From CAUTXO01 sp963542625 (GTDB lineage: Bacteria; Campylobacterota; Campylobacteria; Campylobacterales; SZUA-545), in assembly GCA_963542625.1 (NCBI GenBank), contig CAUTXO010000040.1, positions 1 through 13,514 on the forward strand: a stretch of DNA of 13,514 bases. Reading direction: 5' to 3'. The position numbers and the translations under genes are program-made. The notes beneath the pieces are model-generated. The model made no database searches. It saw nothing but the letters and a program-made list of their open reading frames with translations, and was not told the origin of the DNA. Shown here in pieces: positions 13,468 through 13,514 of the stretch. The first letter of the stretch is position 1. Each line of letters starts with the position of its first letter.

Positions 13468-13514
13468 GGCGGCTTAAGGCGGCTTGCTACCAAAGGCGTG
13501 GCGTAAGGCTCTAC

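Noticed and set aside
13468..13514. Terminator after the methyltransferase
   Set aside because: Only a direct repeat GGCGGCTT is present; no stem with a T-tract is visible before the window ends.

Overview
The window looks like a chromosomal segment of a Campylobacter-type epsilonproteobacterium with fairly high G+C for that group, perhaps one of the oral species. This rests on three things: the order lpxC, tsaB-like, thrB, ylxR-like, infB, rbfA, rimP, which matches my memory of Campylobacter genomes; the heavily overlapping genes with ATG, GTG and TTG starts; and the style of the proteins. No species is claimed.

Layout. At the left edge (79-288, minus) lies a 69-codon remnant of the 3' end of nspC (carboxynorspermidine decarboxylase). 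A tRNA-Lys(CTT) gene follows (559-631, minus) with its own -10 box. From 902 to 10286 runs one very long minus-strand gene train. In transcription order it is thiG, a DHH phosphoesterase, lpxC, a tsaB-like gene, thrB, a ylxR-family gene, infB, rbfA, a repeat-built reading frame, rimP and ribD. Neighbours overlap or lie within 12 bp, so this is probably one operon, with a promoter candidate upstream of thiG at 10320-10325. It mixes translation and ribosome assembly (infB, rbfA, rimP, ylxR), tRNA modification (tsaB), lipid A synthesis (lpxC), threonine (thrB), thiamine (thiG) and riboflavin (ribD). Divergently, on the plus strand, lie a small predicted lipoprotein/membrane protein and an overlapping AAA ATPase, then a class I SAM methyltransferase that starts with TTG just after a hairpin.

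The most unusual signal is at the DNA-word level. The palindrome AGATCT occurs about 57 times by hand count, against about 3 expected by chance for a 6-mer in 13.5 kb. It is found in intergenic DNA and in all three codon frames of unrelated genes. The extreme case is an 825-bp array between rbfA and rimP (2428-3252), with about 18 copies arranged as AGATCT-A-AGATCT double palindromes in longer degenerate repeats. The array keeps a 283-codon frame open on the transcribed strand, ending in a GTGA overlap with the rimP start. A mini-version, three 12-bp units, sits in frame inside the tsaB-like gene. This looks like an iterated palindrome comparable in concept to cyanobacterial HIP1 or to DNA uptake words. 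That interpretation is inference.
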